NCBI GenBank assembly: GCA_032207245.1
Contig: CM063507.1
Span: 91,553,038 to 91,617,037, forward strand
Reading direction: 5' to 3'
Length of the DNA stretch: 64,000 nucleotides
Source of the DNA: Pardosa pseudoannulata
Taxonomy: Eukaryota > Arthropoda > Arachnida > Araneae > Lycosidae
Of the stretch, positions 34,150 through 48,173 are shown in pieces. Every line of letters starts with the position of its first letter. Position 1 is the first letter of the stretch. The notes beneath the pieces are model-generated. The model ran no database searches. It was not told the DNA's origin and saw only the letters and a program-made list of their open reading frames with translations. The position numbers were made by a program, and so were the translations under genes.

Positions 34150-37100
34150 CTAAAAGAAACAACAAAAAAGAGAAAGATAAGGATACTATTTAAAAAATAT
34201 ATGTACACACAATGACTCACAGTATGGGATCAAGCCTATAGGTCCACACCTAGCTGTGACATTCAGGGCCTAAAGCGTAGGCCAACTGGGCCCCCTAATA
34301 TTAGGAACCCCCTAAAATTAGGTACTAATTAATATATTTTAAATAATTTAATTAACAAAATTTGAAAAGTTTTTTGTTTATTCTTCAAGTAATATTTCAT
34401 GAAACCTTATTCAGAAATTAAATAAAATAAATCTTACCTATGCTATTTTATTTTATTTTTTATATAAAAACTTAATTGCAAGTGTTACAGTTTACATCCT
34501 TGAGATAGACAGAATTTTGGCATTCGACTGTACTACAAAGGTATGTAAACATAAAAAAATTAATATAAACTTTCCTCCAAAAATATTCGTTTGTATCCTC
34601 TTTTATAAACTAATTTTTTTTATTGCCTTGAAAGGAGGGTAGGTGGGGTGAAAGACTACCAGGCTCTGGGCCCAACTTTGCTTTGATCGGGCCCCATATG
34701 ACATAGCTAGAACTTTTTTTGGAGAGGGTTAGACTTAACACTAGAACTATATTTCCCGTTTGGCTTTTGCTGGGTCGGGAGTAATGAGTGACTTAACACT
34801 AGAACTGCAGGAGTTTTGATGTTTCTAAAATAGCAGGCTGTATCAAACTTACCCCATTTAATATGAAAAGGATTCATTTTTAGACATTATTATAATTGGT
34901 AAAAAATAATAAGATATTACTATATCGAAAATTATATATAGTTAGAAAAATAAACAGATAACTTTAATGGAGTTTTGTTTCTTACTACTCAAGGTTCCTT
35001 ACACAGTTTGGGCAACTTTTTTTTTTTATATATATGCAGTGGACTCCACTTAATGTGATCAGTTTGGGACAGTGATTTTGATAATAATAACCGATATGCA
35101 TATTTAGATAAATTTATCCCCCTCCATTTAATTCACACAAACTATTTATGTACTGTATATTATTTTTAAAACATAAGAATTGTATACATAATTAAAAAAA
35201 TTGACTGTTGAATGTTGACTGTCTACAATTTTTTCTAAGAAGTTCATTGATAAATTGTTTTTAATGATAATCAACCTGTCATAATGATTTAGAATTTCGA
35301 TCTTTTGTTTTAATATTAAATCTTTTAGCTTTCTAGCTTCCATATCAACAAGCTGCATGTAAGTGAGCAAGGCATTAAATGTGAAAATTCCCTTCTCAGT
35401 TCCGATAATAATGAGTTGCCTTCTGCTTATCTGACAACCACTGACCACTAGCAGGATGTGAGTATTTCTGAAAAATTCCAGGGATGAGTAATTAATTCCC
35501 CACTCTTTTGTTCATTCCCTATTTCCCTAAGAAGAGGGAAAGTTCTCGAAAAATTCAAACAACATCGAATTGAAAGAAAACAGGTTCCTTCTGAATACAT
35601 TGGGAATATTCCATTGCCAGTTAAAATGAGGTTCGAAAACGGATGACATTAACCAATGTAACAATCCCATAAAGTGATCATTTTAACATAGAAATGAATA
35701 GAAAAAAATCGGAACCAAGGTATTTTGATAACAATAAGCGATTGATAACATTAACCGCAATCACATTAGAGGAGTCCACTGTATTATGTACATTTTCTAC
35801 ATATTATTTTAAGTCTGAATAAATATCTACAGTTTTGTTTCCACACAATGAACCAGTTTTCACATAGGCACAGATTCTTCAATATTATATTTTCATAGAT
35901 TTTTTATGGGTATAAAATTAGGAAAAGTCAAAGAATTTATTTAAATTCTGTTAAATTGGACCCAAAATAGTTTTTTGACTCAAAACGACTTATACCTCTA
36001 TTTTAGTGCTAATCCAAAGTACAATAAACTTCCAGCCTCAAAACAAATTTTGAATGCTGTACGTAATTCCACTGCATCTTGAAAAATATATTTGCAACTA
36101 CATTGTGTCGTGTAATTTACACCTCAAGTTTTTATCAGGTTGAAATTTACCTCTGAAGTATATTCAATTTACACTCCAGTATTTATGGCATGAATTTAAA
36201 ACTAAAGTACGTTTATGAATAACTAGGAAAATTGAAAAAATATTGAGAAAGAAATTATGATATTCTTTATTTTTCTTTTACAAAATTACATACCTTGTAT
36301 GACAACAAAAATTTAAAACAAAACGGTATAATAAGTAAGTTGTAAAACATCATTTTATAGTAGTAAATTAATTTTTCTACCTTTTAAGGCCAGCTTGTTC
36401 ACACCTTGACCTGCATGTATAGTCATGCACCAAACTTAAAGCTAAATAGGTCAAATTCTTATGACCAAATCTATTGCAAAGAGTTACTTTTACTCTTTTC
36501 ATTGGGGAAAACAATCTTTCAACACTTGAAACTAACAATATACACACATTTTACTAAGTTTTAAATAACCATGCAATATATGCATTGAAAATATTTTGGT
36601 GAAGGTCAAGACCCCTCAGACCCTTTCTATAAATATGTTCTTGAGATGTAGTTTTTGCTGCCTTAGGCAAACCGAAATCATTTACCATAACCTTTTCGCG
36701 ACCAACATTTCTGATGTTGTTAAGTCAATGATTCTTATATGCCTCATACTAGCAGAGTGGAGCAGTGAAATGACAAGTTCACGACTTGTAAAAATAAACT
36801 ATTTATTTTGAGCTTAAAAAAAAAAATCCTTAATACAGATATCGGAAAAGATATAATCAATTGTCTACCAGAGTAGCACCTGAAATGTGGGGGAAACTAT
36901 CACAAAAATACATCTGATGAAACATCAACTAAGCGAGTGAGACCTTGCAACCCCCCCCCCCCCCGAGACTAAAAACAACTTGCCCTTTTGTTTAATACAT
37001 TCCCGCGGAGGAATACCTTTGCCAGGAACAGGAGATTAAAGCAACATGTAGCACTCTGTTGATTATGTCATAATTAACGTATGCAATGTCGGCTGTGAAT

Positions 37101-40100
37101 AATGACAAGAATAATCTTTAGGGATTGCTAACAATCTCATATACACGATGCAGTGATTTAATTTTTATCAGTTCACCATTGCCTCCATGCAATGATGTCC
37201 AGTTGATATTGAGAGACCAACATTGCGTATGCATAATAGGAGATCTGAACGTTTTATTTTAATTTTTAAATTCTATATTTAATTACCAGATGGCGTAAAT
37301 GACAACAATTTTCACAATGGTCGACTTGTATAGCATTTGCATGCTGATCCTCAAGGGGTTAAACATACTTTAACCCAAAACCTATGATAAAGAACCTTAA
37401 ACTCTTAAAAAACCCAAGATTACTTACATTATGGAGAGTGCAAAATCTCCAATTCGGCTCTTTCTAACAAGGAAAGTTCCATTGGCTTTGCCAGCCAACA
37501 ACTGTTCAGCATCTGTCCGAGAGCATTCTTTCAGCAGCCATGTGGATTCATCATTGTGGGGCAGATCTTTCACTGAGGTAATACTTCTGAAATAATAAAA
37601 AAATTTAATTTAAAAAAAGAAATGGCTAATTTATTTCTAAGATTTTCCTGTTTACTGCTCAGGATCTCATTGAGGCATTTCTGTATTCTAGACCAATTTA
37701 TATGACTTTGTTGGGATTTTTTCAACCAATTATAGTTTTTATTTAAATGATGGAAAACTGCAGACTCATTTTTTTTAATACCAGGTAGTACAAATAAGTC
37801 AATCAAATATTATACATGTGATAACCAATATTTTGCATGTTATAATTTTGTTATTTGATGATATCTTTATATTATCTAGGATTAAGAATTTTTGTATTTA
37901 TATATTTTATTGTCCACTTTCATTACTAGGATCATATAACCATCACTTTATAAGTTCTACAGGAACCAGAAGCAAACAAAGGAGGGGTTGGAAGGTGTGT
38001 TTGTTTTACTTTAGTATTAAAGTTTTTTTTTTATTTTATTCCTTCAAATACTTTTTAGATAAACGTTAGTTATATATTTCATTTGATATTTTCTATTGTG
38101 ATCATTTCAGTTTGGAGAACCCCAGAGATGTCCTAGCCAGGAACACAGTGTTCACTCAAGGGCAATAAAATTGAGAGACTTTCCCCATATTGATGCCTGA
38201 TAGTTCCAAGAAGTGATGTAGAAATTTGTTTCAGAAAATTAAACTCCCTCTGACACAGAGTTTTCTAGAAATGGTCTTCTGCTTTTATAGTGTTTTTGGT
38301 AGAATTGCAGGGTTATGAAATTTTAATTGATAGTTTCATTTTTATAACTACGAGGCATATCCAGAAAGTATATTTCCTGATGTTTTTCCGTTTAAAGTAA
38401 ATGTAATTAGCCGTGTCAATTGAGCACGCATAACAGATCTATGACGTATCAATCATATGCTAGCTGGACAGGTCCTGCCAATAGCGTGGTAGCAGTGGTC
38501 CGAAATGGAAAGTCTAATTCCTTCTCCCGCCACCTGCAAGGTTTGGTCGGTGATCTTGAATGCACAAAGCATTGTGCCAACTGAGATTCATCGTCAGCTC
38601 TGTCAGGCCTATGAGCTAAAACTGACACCCGAACACAAAATTCAACGTTTAGGAGCAGCTCTGACATTTCTGCTACAGTATCACGATGACGGCGACGAGT
38701 TCCTCGACAGGGTCGTCACGGACAATGAGACTTGGATTTTACACTTCACCCCGGATACCAAGCAGCAGTCAATGCATTGGCAGCATAGTGGATCTTCGGT
38801 ACAACAAAATTCAAACAGACACTGTCAGTATGGAAAGCAGTGTGCATGGTGTTGTGGGACAGGAAGGGAATTCTGCTCATTGACTTCAGTGAAACACTGC
38901 GGAAATTGGGATGTGCCATTCAAAACAAGAGGTGTGGAATGTTTACTGTAGGTGTTGTGCTCCTCCATGACAATGCTCGTCCACATATGGCTTGATGCAC
39001 AGCAGCTGTTTTGACAAAATTTGGCTGGGAGTTGTTTGATCATCCACCCTACAGCCCTGATCTTGCTCCCAGCGATTTCCATGTTTCCTTGCAATACAAG
39101 AAATTCCTGTTCTCCGGTGAGCATTTTGGCAACGATGAAGAGGTGAAGACGTCTGTCACATGCTGGTTTCATTCACAGGTGGCAAAGTTTTACAACAGAG
39201 AGATACAAAAGTGGATCCTACAATACGATAAGTGTCTGAATTCTGGTGGTGGCGATGTTGAAAAATAGCTGAAACATGGCTGTACTTGTTGCCAATAAAT
39301 ATGTTCCTGAAAGTGTGAGTTCTTTTAATTCTTTTAAATAGGGAAACTTACTTTCTGGATGAGCCTCGTACTTACTACCTTTCAGTTACTAAATATAAAA
39401 AATATTTTACCTTAAATAAAACAAATAAATTGATCATTCAAAATCCACATTACTGTATTGCTAGCTATTTAGAGCTATCATTTGACAGAGTGACTGTAAT
39501 CACCCAACATAGCAGTTGAATAGCTTACCTTGTAGTACCACTCTTTTTAGAAGTTGCTACTTCCTGAAGCATTTTACTACTGCTCTCTTTAGATGTACCT
39601 TGGGAAATTAACGACCTACAGAAAATAAATGACAGATTTAGAAGCATATTTTTTACACTTCATACAAGTGTAAAAGAGTATGACTTGTGAACATGTATAT
39701 CATAATGTGTAAATCTCACAGTTTACAACTGTGGTTTGGTTTACAACAGTCTACTGCCTTGCTACATGAGGGATAATGAGGCTGGGACCTACTGCTTAAA
39801 GCTGATTCTGGCTACAAACATCTATGCTATCATCTAGATACTCTGAGCCTGGTGAACTAATTACAGCTGACGTTTGTGGACCATTTGACGAATCCTTTCA
39901 GAAGAAAAGATATCTAGTTTTATTCAAAGACAGTTTTACCAAGTTTCGCTATGGCTATATTGTAAAAGAGAAGTCAGAAGTCAAGAATGTGTTAGAACAC
40001 ATGCTTGCACATGCTAAAGTCTTGGGACATTCAATAAAAGAATTCCTATCTGATAATGGTGGTGAATTCGACAATGATGATGTTCATACAATTTTGCATT

Positions 40101-43100
40101 CAAAGGGAATCACTCTAAGATCAACAGCACCTTACACCCCAGAACAGAATGGCAGCAGTGAATGAGAGATGTGCACCATAGTTGAAATGGCTAGAACGTT
40201 AAAATACTCGAATCCTGAAGCAAATTTCCCTGCTGCAATCTGGGCTGAACTAGTCAGTTCTGCCATATACATGCTTAACAGGACAGGCAAGTCATCAGTC
40301 GAGGATAAAAGTCCATATGAGCTTTGGCTTAAAAAGAGACCCCGGCTGAAACATCTACGAGTAATAGGATCCACATGTTATGCTCATATTCCCATTCAAA
40401 GAAGAAAAAAAATGGACAAGAAAGCTGTTAAAAGCTATCTTGTAGGATATGATGGAGATGAGCGTTACAGAATTTACATAAAGGAAGATCATCGTGTGAT
40501 TCTGTCAAGGGACGTAGTCTTTCAAGAAAAGACTAGGAAATGTGATGATCCTAGTGAGGCCTCATTACCAGATAGAGATGAGCCAAATCAGGGAAAGTAT
40601 GAAGAGCAGCAAGTAGAAATTAAAGATACCAAATATGATGATGGAAGAGAAGACAGTGAAGAAGGTGAGAGTGACAGTGAAGGAGATGATGCTGAACCTA
40701 TGTCAGATAGACAGTTGAGAAACCGCACACTTTTGAAAAGACCAAAACGCTTTGAAGATCACATCATGGAAGCAGAGTCATATGTAAATGACAGTAACCC
40801 TGGAACATATGATGAAGCAATTAATTCCACAGACAGTTTGAACTGGAAGAAAGCCATGAATAATGAAATGAGTTCATTAAAGGAAAATGAAACCTGGGAA
40901 CTTACTGACTTACCTGCTGGAGCCAGAGCAATACCCTGTAAGTGGGTTTATAGAGTCAAAAGAAACCCAGATGGAAGTATAGACAAGTACAAAGCCAGAT
41001 TAGTCGTCAAGGGTTTCAGTCAATGCCAGGGTATTGACTACAGTGAAACGTACAGTCCAGTAGCCAAACTTGGAACAATACGTGCAGTACTGAGTATTGC
41101 AGCTGAAGAAAGGATGCACTTGACACAATTTGATGTATCAACAGCATTTCTTTATGGAGATCTAGAAGAAACCATTTACATGCAACAGCCAGAAGGCTTC
41201 AAGGATGGAACAGAAAAAGTATGCGACTCAAGCGTAGCCTGTATGGCTTAAAACAATCTCCACGTTGTTGGAATAAATGTTTTGGCCAGTTTTTAACAGA
41301 TCTTGGTTTTAAGGCTAATGAAGCCATGCCTTTACATCCATGAAAAGAAAGGTAGAAAATTATTAATAGTACTCTACATTGATGATGGTTTAATTGCTGC
41401 AACAGAACCCCAGGACTCTGAAACATTTATTAAGGAGCTGAAAGAAAAATTCAAGATTTCTGTTGGAGAGGTCTCCTGTTTCTTAGGACTTGAAATTGAA
41501 CGTCAAAATGATATGTCAATAACAGTCAGTCAAAAAGGATATGCAAAAAAAATCCTTCAGCGTTTCGGATTTGATGAATGTAAACCTGTAGCAACTCCCA
41601 TGTTGAAGGAGTCAAGGTCAGGATCACAAGAACCCGATGCAAAAATCTTGGATTTTCCCTACAGGCAAGCTATTGGTGCTCTCATGTATTTGATGGTTGG
41701 AACTAGGCCAGATCTAGCTTACTGTGTAGGTTTTCTATCAAGATCACTTGAAAACCCATCAGCAGAAGATATAGTGTGAGTGAAGAGAGTCTTCCGCTAT
41801 ATAGCTGGTACAATTAAGTATGGGATCACATATCAAGCAACAGATACAAAAAGAGTACTTCAGTGCTATAGTGATTCAGATTTTGGTGGATGTACCAAAA
41901 CTGGTCGATCAACCTCTGGATATGTGATGATATATGCTGGGGGAGCCATTTCTCGGCGTAGCCAAAGGCAAGCCATTGTTGCCACTTCAACAACTGAGGC
42001 TGAAGTCATAGCAGCATCAGAAGCAGCCAAAGAGGTAATTTGGCTTCGTAGACTGTTCCAGGGCATAGTGAACTTAAAAGAAGTGCCTACACTCAAAGTC
42101 GATAACAAGGCAGCTGTAAAGTTATCACACAACCCTGAATATCATCGACGAACCAAACACATTGAAATAAAGCATTTCTTTGTACGCGAGAAAGTATTGG
42201 AAGGAAGACTGAATGTGGAACAGGTGTCGACTGAGAAACAAGTATCTGACATCTTGGTTTTAACCATCCAAAACTGGTCAAAAATGGTCAGAATGCAAGT
42301 TGGAAGTAATTCAAAAGGTCGATAAGAAAGCAGTAAGAAATTGGCACAAGCAAATGGAAACTTTAAAAATATGAGAAGAAAGCTATCCAATCGAAAAATA
42401 CAATGGCCTACATTAGAGGACGATTTATATAGCTGGGTTCTCGAACAGAGAAATGTAGATAGCTCAGTTTCTTTTGTTAAAATTCGTCTCCGAGGCTAAG
42501 GCAGAAGAAATAATTTCAAATTTTAAAGGTGGAATTAATGGAGTCTAATCCAGACTTTTCGGCACTCTACTGTACTTAGGTTTTTATTCTTAAAAGGATT
42601 TAATATTTTCATAGTAAAATACATATTTTTGCTCATATAATCTGTAGATTATCTAGTAATGTGGACTATTTGATGATATATGAAATGTTTTAAATAAAAA
42701 AAAAGCGTCTGCAGACTATACGCGAGAAATTATGGTATGTTTTACTTGCTCTTCTTAAAAATTCCAGTCTGTCTGTCATAGGGAACAGTTTGTATTAAGA
42801 AGTCTTTCAACTGTGGAAACCCCACTTGTGTTATGTCAGCAAAGTAAAAATGTCAATGTTTTTTCAACTGCCCTCAAAAGTTGGAATTAACTTTACTTAA
42901 TAGAGAACATAGTAAAAATTCAATACTTACAACTGTGCTTTTTCTTTTTGTCTATGTAACGACTGTAATTTAGGTTTTAGGGGGAGTATTTCCCGTTCTA
43001 AAGTACGGCAGTAGGAAGTCAAGTGCTTCAAGTTGACATCAAGGTCTTTTTGTTGTCCTTGCAAGGTCACTATCCGCTTCCTGATGGCATCAATGCTCTC

Positions 43101-46100
43101 CATACACCTGAAATAAAATAGTAAGTATTTACTAAATTATTTCATAAAAATATTACTTAATGAACAGAAACATTTTCGCTATTGTTCTATTTAATTTCTA
43201 AATCATCCACTATTTACAGGACCCAATTTATAAAATTGCAAACAATAGACATAAGTCTGATGGGCTGCTCCCGATTTATAAAAAATAACTGAATACAAAA
43301 ATTAGAAATGTAAAACTGACATATTAGCATAAGTGTTATATCATTGATACAGTGTTATATCCCCACAGAAGAATACTTTTCAAAGTTCTGCAACAGGCTT
43401 TCAGATAATCAAAAATGTTCTGCAGGAGATATATTTATTTTATCCTATATTTACTCTCCCACAATATTATTCCTATTGTGGTACATTTTCATCTTTACCA
43501 ATATGTATAACTAAAAATATTTAATGAAACAGTGCTACCTGAAATTTAGAAAAATATTTGTATTTAAACCAAGGCATTAACATAGAACTCACTGTCCTGT
43601 CAATTACTTTTGCTGAAAGATATTTTGAGCTATCACTATGATGATAAAAACGGGACTTATAATTTGGCCCAAACATTAATGCAAGGGAAGTTTTTAATAA
43701 TTTTCAGACTGATTTGTGTACTGGTGGAGGTCCGTTACAAAAAATAAACATTCTTTTATCAGTTGGCCCAATACATCATCATTTACATTATGCCTATAAG
43801 AAAAAATTTTATATAAAAGTTTATTGTAATAAGTTCTGTTGAAATATATTTTTAAGTTTTTAAACGTATAATCTGCGGATTATAGGCAGGTAATTTGGGT
43901 AATTTAAGTTACATCATAAATTGCAGGATAAAATAAACTTGTAAATTAAGACACTACTGTATCAATTTGTTCTGAGATGTTTTTTTACTATTGAGTGTCA
44001 CTAATAACATTTTAGAGTAAAAATAAAGGACTTTAAAATTTATTTTTTTTTATGGGAGATGCAAAGTCAGATTTGTCAGAATATGCAATAAGGACATATA
44101 GAAAAAATTAAGTAAAACAAAATCTGTTGAACAGGAAAAATTTCATTATATTTGATTAAAGTAATTATGGTCTGTTCCAGTTATAGGGGAAATTGGATTC
44201 TGTGACCTTTCCCCCTCCTGTTAATGGGGGAGGGGATTGAGATACAAACATATGGAACTTACGGTGCTATTTCTCCAGTCTGTTTTTGGCTTCCGTCAAG
44301 ATGGCTCTCCAAAAGAGCAATGCAGTCATTTACAGCATCTAGAAGGTTCTGCTTGACAGAAATATCACTTTCCATTTTTTCAAAATCTTTGTAGAATTTG
44401 TCATACAATTGGGAAGCTTTCACATATTCCTTATTGATAGTGGTTAAGGCATCACCCTGTAAGCAATAAAGAAAAATTTTAAGCTAACAATGTATATTAT
44501 TTCAATATTTTTTAAGCACCGAATGAATTTAATTGTTTCAATAAAAACACTAGCTTTTTATTGCTGCTTTATCCACTCCTCATTGGTTACAAAGGCTAGA
44601 ATGAACAATCCCAAAAGAAGAAAACTGTTTTTCTATTCCAGCAGACGAAGCCACGGCTGTTGTTATTGGGTAGACAAACTGGATTTCAAGTTATGTCATA
44701 CTCTCTTTACCTCCCATTACATAAAGTGATTGACCAGTCATAATCAATCATCGCACCTACCCCTACTACATAGTTTCTGATGAACAACCCCTAAATTCTT
44801 GGAAAGCAAATGCTATCTATTTATACTTATTTACTTATTGGTATTTTTGTGCTGACGGATTCCCAGTTCTGCTGTCTTTGGAATATAGGTTTTAAAAGAA
44901 GTGAAAAAAATTATTTAAATCAATAATTAAAAAAAATCAACTGTTTTAAATTAATATTTAAATCACGCCAACCCTAATTAAAATTATACTTATTAATATT
45001 TTTTGTATGCATTTTAACTGCTTAAAAACAAAACTATTTTTTAATTGTCTGCTAAAAATTCCAATATTTTTATTGCTGATACAGAAATAAATGTTTCTAA
45101 TTATCAGGACTACATTAAGGCATTGACATCCAAATTTAAAGGGCCCCAAATTTGTAGCTAAATTTTAAAAATTACTGTAATTTCATACTGTAGTTATGAT
45201 GTTATATAAAATTCTCCGAAAAAAAAAAATTGTTTTTCTGCCAATTATAAAGCAAATCCAGACTTAATACTATTGTGTGTGTAACATGGCCAGAAAATTT
45301 AATTGAAGGTAATTTTGGACAAAAATGAATCAATTGTGTTTGCCAAACTCCATGGTTTACTTTGTTTTTCTTCTTCATATGCTGAAACTGTGAAATTAAC
45401 TACAACATTATAATAATATAAACATAAGGTATAACCAAGTTTGGCCTATTTGCGATAGTAAGCAAGTACCAAACACTTTTTTTTATCAGCCCATATAATA
45501 CACGCATGGGAAAAGGCATCAAATGAAGTTTGCTCAAAGTCTTCAAAACTCATAGTCAGGTCCTTCTAATTATAACTCACAATATTATTGCCAATAAGAT
45601 TTATTGGAGATAAGACCAATACAGTTCTGTTGATCAGAATTAACTTGGGATAAATAACATATCATTTACACATAACGTGTTAATTCTGATTATACCCTTA
45701 AAAAGTTTATTTGACTTAAACAAGTTTATGCGTAACTAATCTTTGTACAGTGTTCCCACTCTTTTTCCAGAACAAAAATTAAAGACTTTTTAAGAACTTT
45801 ATAAGGACCAAAATAACTTTTTATAAGAACCTACTTGAAATACGCAGCATAATGACATAAATCTTATTTCCTAAAGAACATATTTTAATGATTATGAACC
45901 AGACAAGGCATGTTCAATAAATGCCCTACAATATTTCAGAATTAAGTTTTTAAAAATATATAAAAATTTATATAAGATAAATCTATTTGACAAAAACTAA
46001 TTTGAAAAATTTACATCTACAGTATTTTAAGTGATCAAACTAAAAATTAATTGTGAATAAAATACAATATTATAAACAGTACTTTCTGAGGGTTTAAAAA

Positions 46101-46104
46101 TGAC

Positions 46105-46141
<37 letters not shown>

Positions 46142-48142
46142 TAGCTGATTATACCAGGCATTTCCTGGGAAAGAAGAAAGTTTTAAGACTTTTCTATTAC
46201 ATTCAATGCAAAGAAAATTAAACTTCCATAAGCAGTTGAAATATCTACAAACCCCCCAACCTCCATGCTTCGATTAATTAAAATCTGCATGACTGTTAGC
46301 TATTGGGAAAGGACAGCTGACTTTAAACCTTTCCAGTATGTGAAAGATTTATTTGTCAAATAAATTTTCTACCTCGTGACCATAAAAAGTACTAAAAAAA
46401 ATTAAAAGTATTTTCATAATTTTTTTAAGGATATCAAGGAAAGGAATTTTGAATTACTTCAGTAATACATTGAAAAGATATATGTATTTGAGAATTTTCT
46501 TTATCAATAATACTGCACTTTTGGCTAGAAAATTTAAAAGAATGTTATGAACATTAACAAATATTTTATAAATTCTTAATATATATATATATTCTTTGAC
46601 CAGTACTTATCCCCTGTACTGGCATTCTTAGAACCAGTTTTTGGCAAGTTTAACTCCGAACTTACAAAACAAGTTTGGAGAGTACAGCGAAAACTGATAT
46701 GAAATCACGTGACGACGGTGGACCGTGTCGACAGAGAAATTGATCTCTTTCAAAATAAAAATTAAGGAGTTTTTAAGGACCTTTGATAAAAATTAAATAG
46801 TTTTAAGGGCCCTTAAAAATGAAATCTAAAATTAAGGAGATCTTAAGGACTTTTAAGAACTGTTGGAACGCTGTTATAAAAATACTGATGTTAACATTAA
46901 CAGTATTTTCAAGACCGTAGGCAGGGGGAGGGATTTAGGGGACTGGTCCCAACCCTGAAATTTTTGAAAGACCATTTTGTAGATAGACAATATTTCTCGT
47001 TTGTGCGTGTGCGCTATCTGCATAGCTGTTCATAAACATGGACAGTTATTCTCTCAGAAAAAAAATGCTCAGACCATAAAAGTCTTGCTGGGCCGCTGGT
47101 TGGAAATCGAGTGCTTTCCCTTTCCTCAATTTAAGTATCATTCACAAATAACGATCTCTTCCTTCCTTCGTCCCCCTCTGAAAATAATTTCTGGCTACGG
47201 CCCTGAGTATTTTAATAAACAAACTATTATAATTGATATATATTATGACTCTATTGCACAGTGTTTGACATAGGGTACCTAAAAATTATATGGATTCAGC
47301 TAGTATATTAAAAGTTGCAAATTCCTGACAATCAATGCTCTAATGTACAACTCCAAACGGAATTTGAAATTCAAGAAATATAAGAAAACCTCGTACTGTA
47401 AACTTACATGCATGTATTTGGAATATGGATGCATGAGCTTGATGTCCAGAATATGATTGTAATGGGCTAAAGACACGTGCTGGTAATGAGTGATGAGTTC
47501 AACAACAGAGGGAAAGGAGAGGGGTTCCGAAAAGCCATACTTGCCATTCTTATGATAGATTTTGATTAACTTGTTGCTGCCATCCTTCCTAGTAAGAGAG
47601 AATATTTAAAAAAGTTAATGATTTACAATAACCACATTTTAATACATAAGAAAAGGAATTAATACATTATATTTCAATACCCTAATTTCCTGTCTGTAAT
47701 CCACAAGTGCAAATTTTGTGATATTTTCAGAGAAAAATATCGTATAACCTGCAGCGGCATATAATTCGCAGATTAAATTTCCACTTTAATTTCATTTGAT
47801 TCAAGGTATGTGGAAAAAAGTGTTTTATCTTCTAGTGTTAAAAAATTAAATTTAAACTTTTTTTAATAACATTTTCTTTAAATTTAAAAAAAAATTTAAC
47901 AAAGTGAAAATTTGGATAGAATCAGTAAGGATATATTCTAGAAATTTACATTAATTAGTACAGAAAGAATTGATACAAATAAAATGTTTGAAAGCATATT
48001 TAAATAAAAAAAGATTTTAATATTTAGAATTCTTTAAATGCATCTTTTTATTTTAATTTAATATGGTTATTTGCCATCTGTGTTAATATTTTAAACTGGT
48101 AGTTATGGTGCTCTCTGGCGAGCTGAAAGTGTATGTGTATCT

Positions 48143-48173
<31 letters not shown>

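Noticed and set aside
42240..42325. 'aaccatccaaaactggtcaaaa' as a fragment of hAT family B
   Set aside because: It resembles the hAT end by chance or short overlap, but it is in frame with the copia C-terminus and lacks hAT borders.
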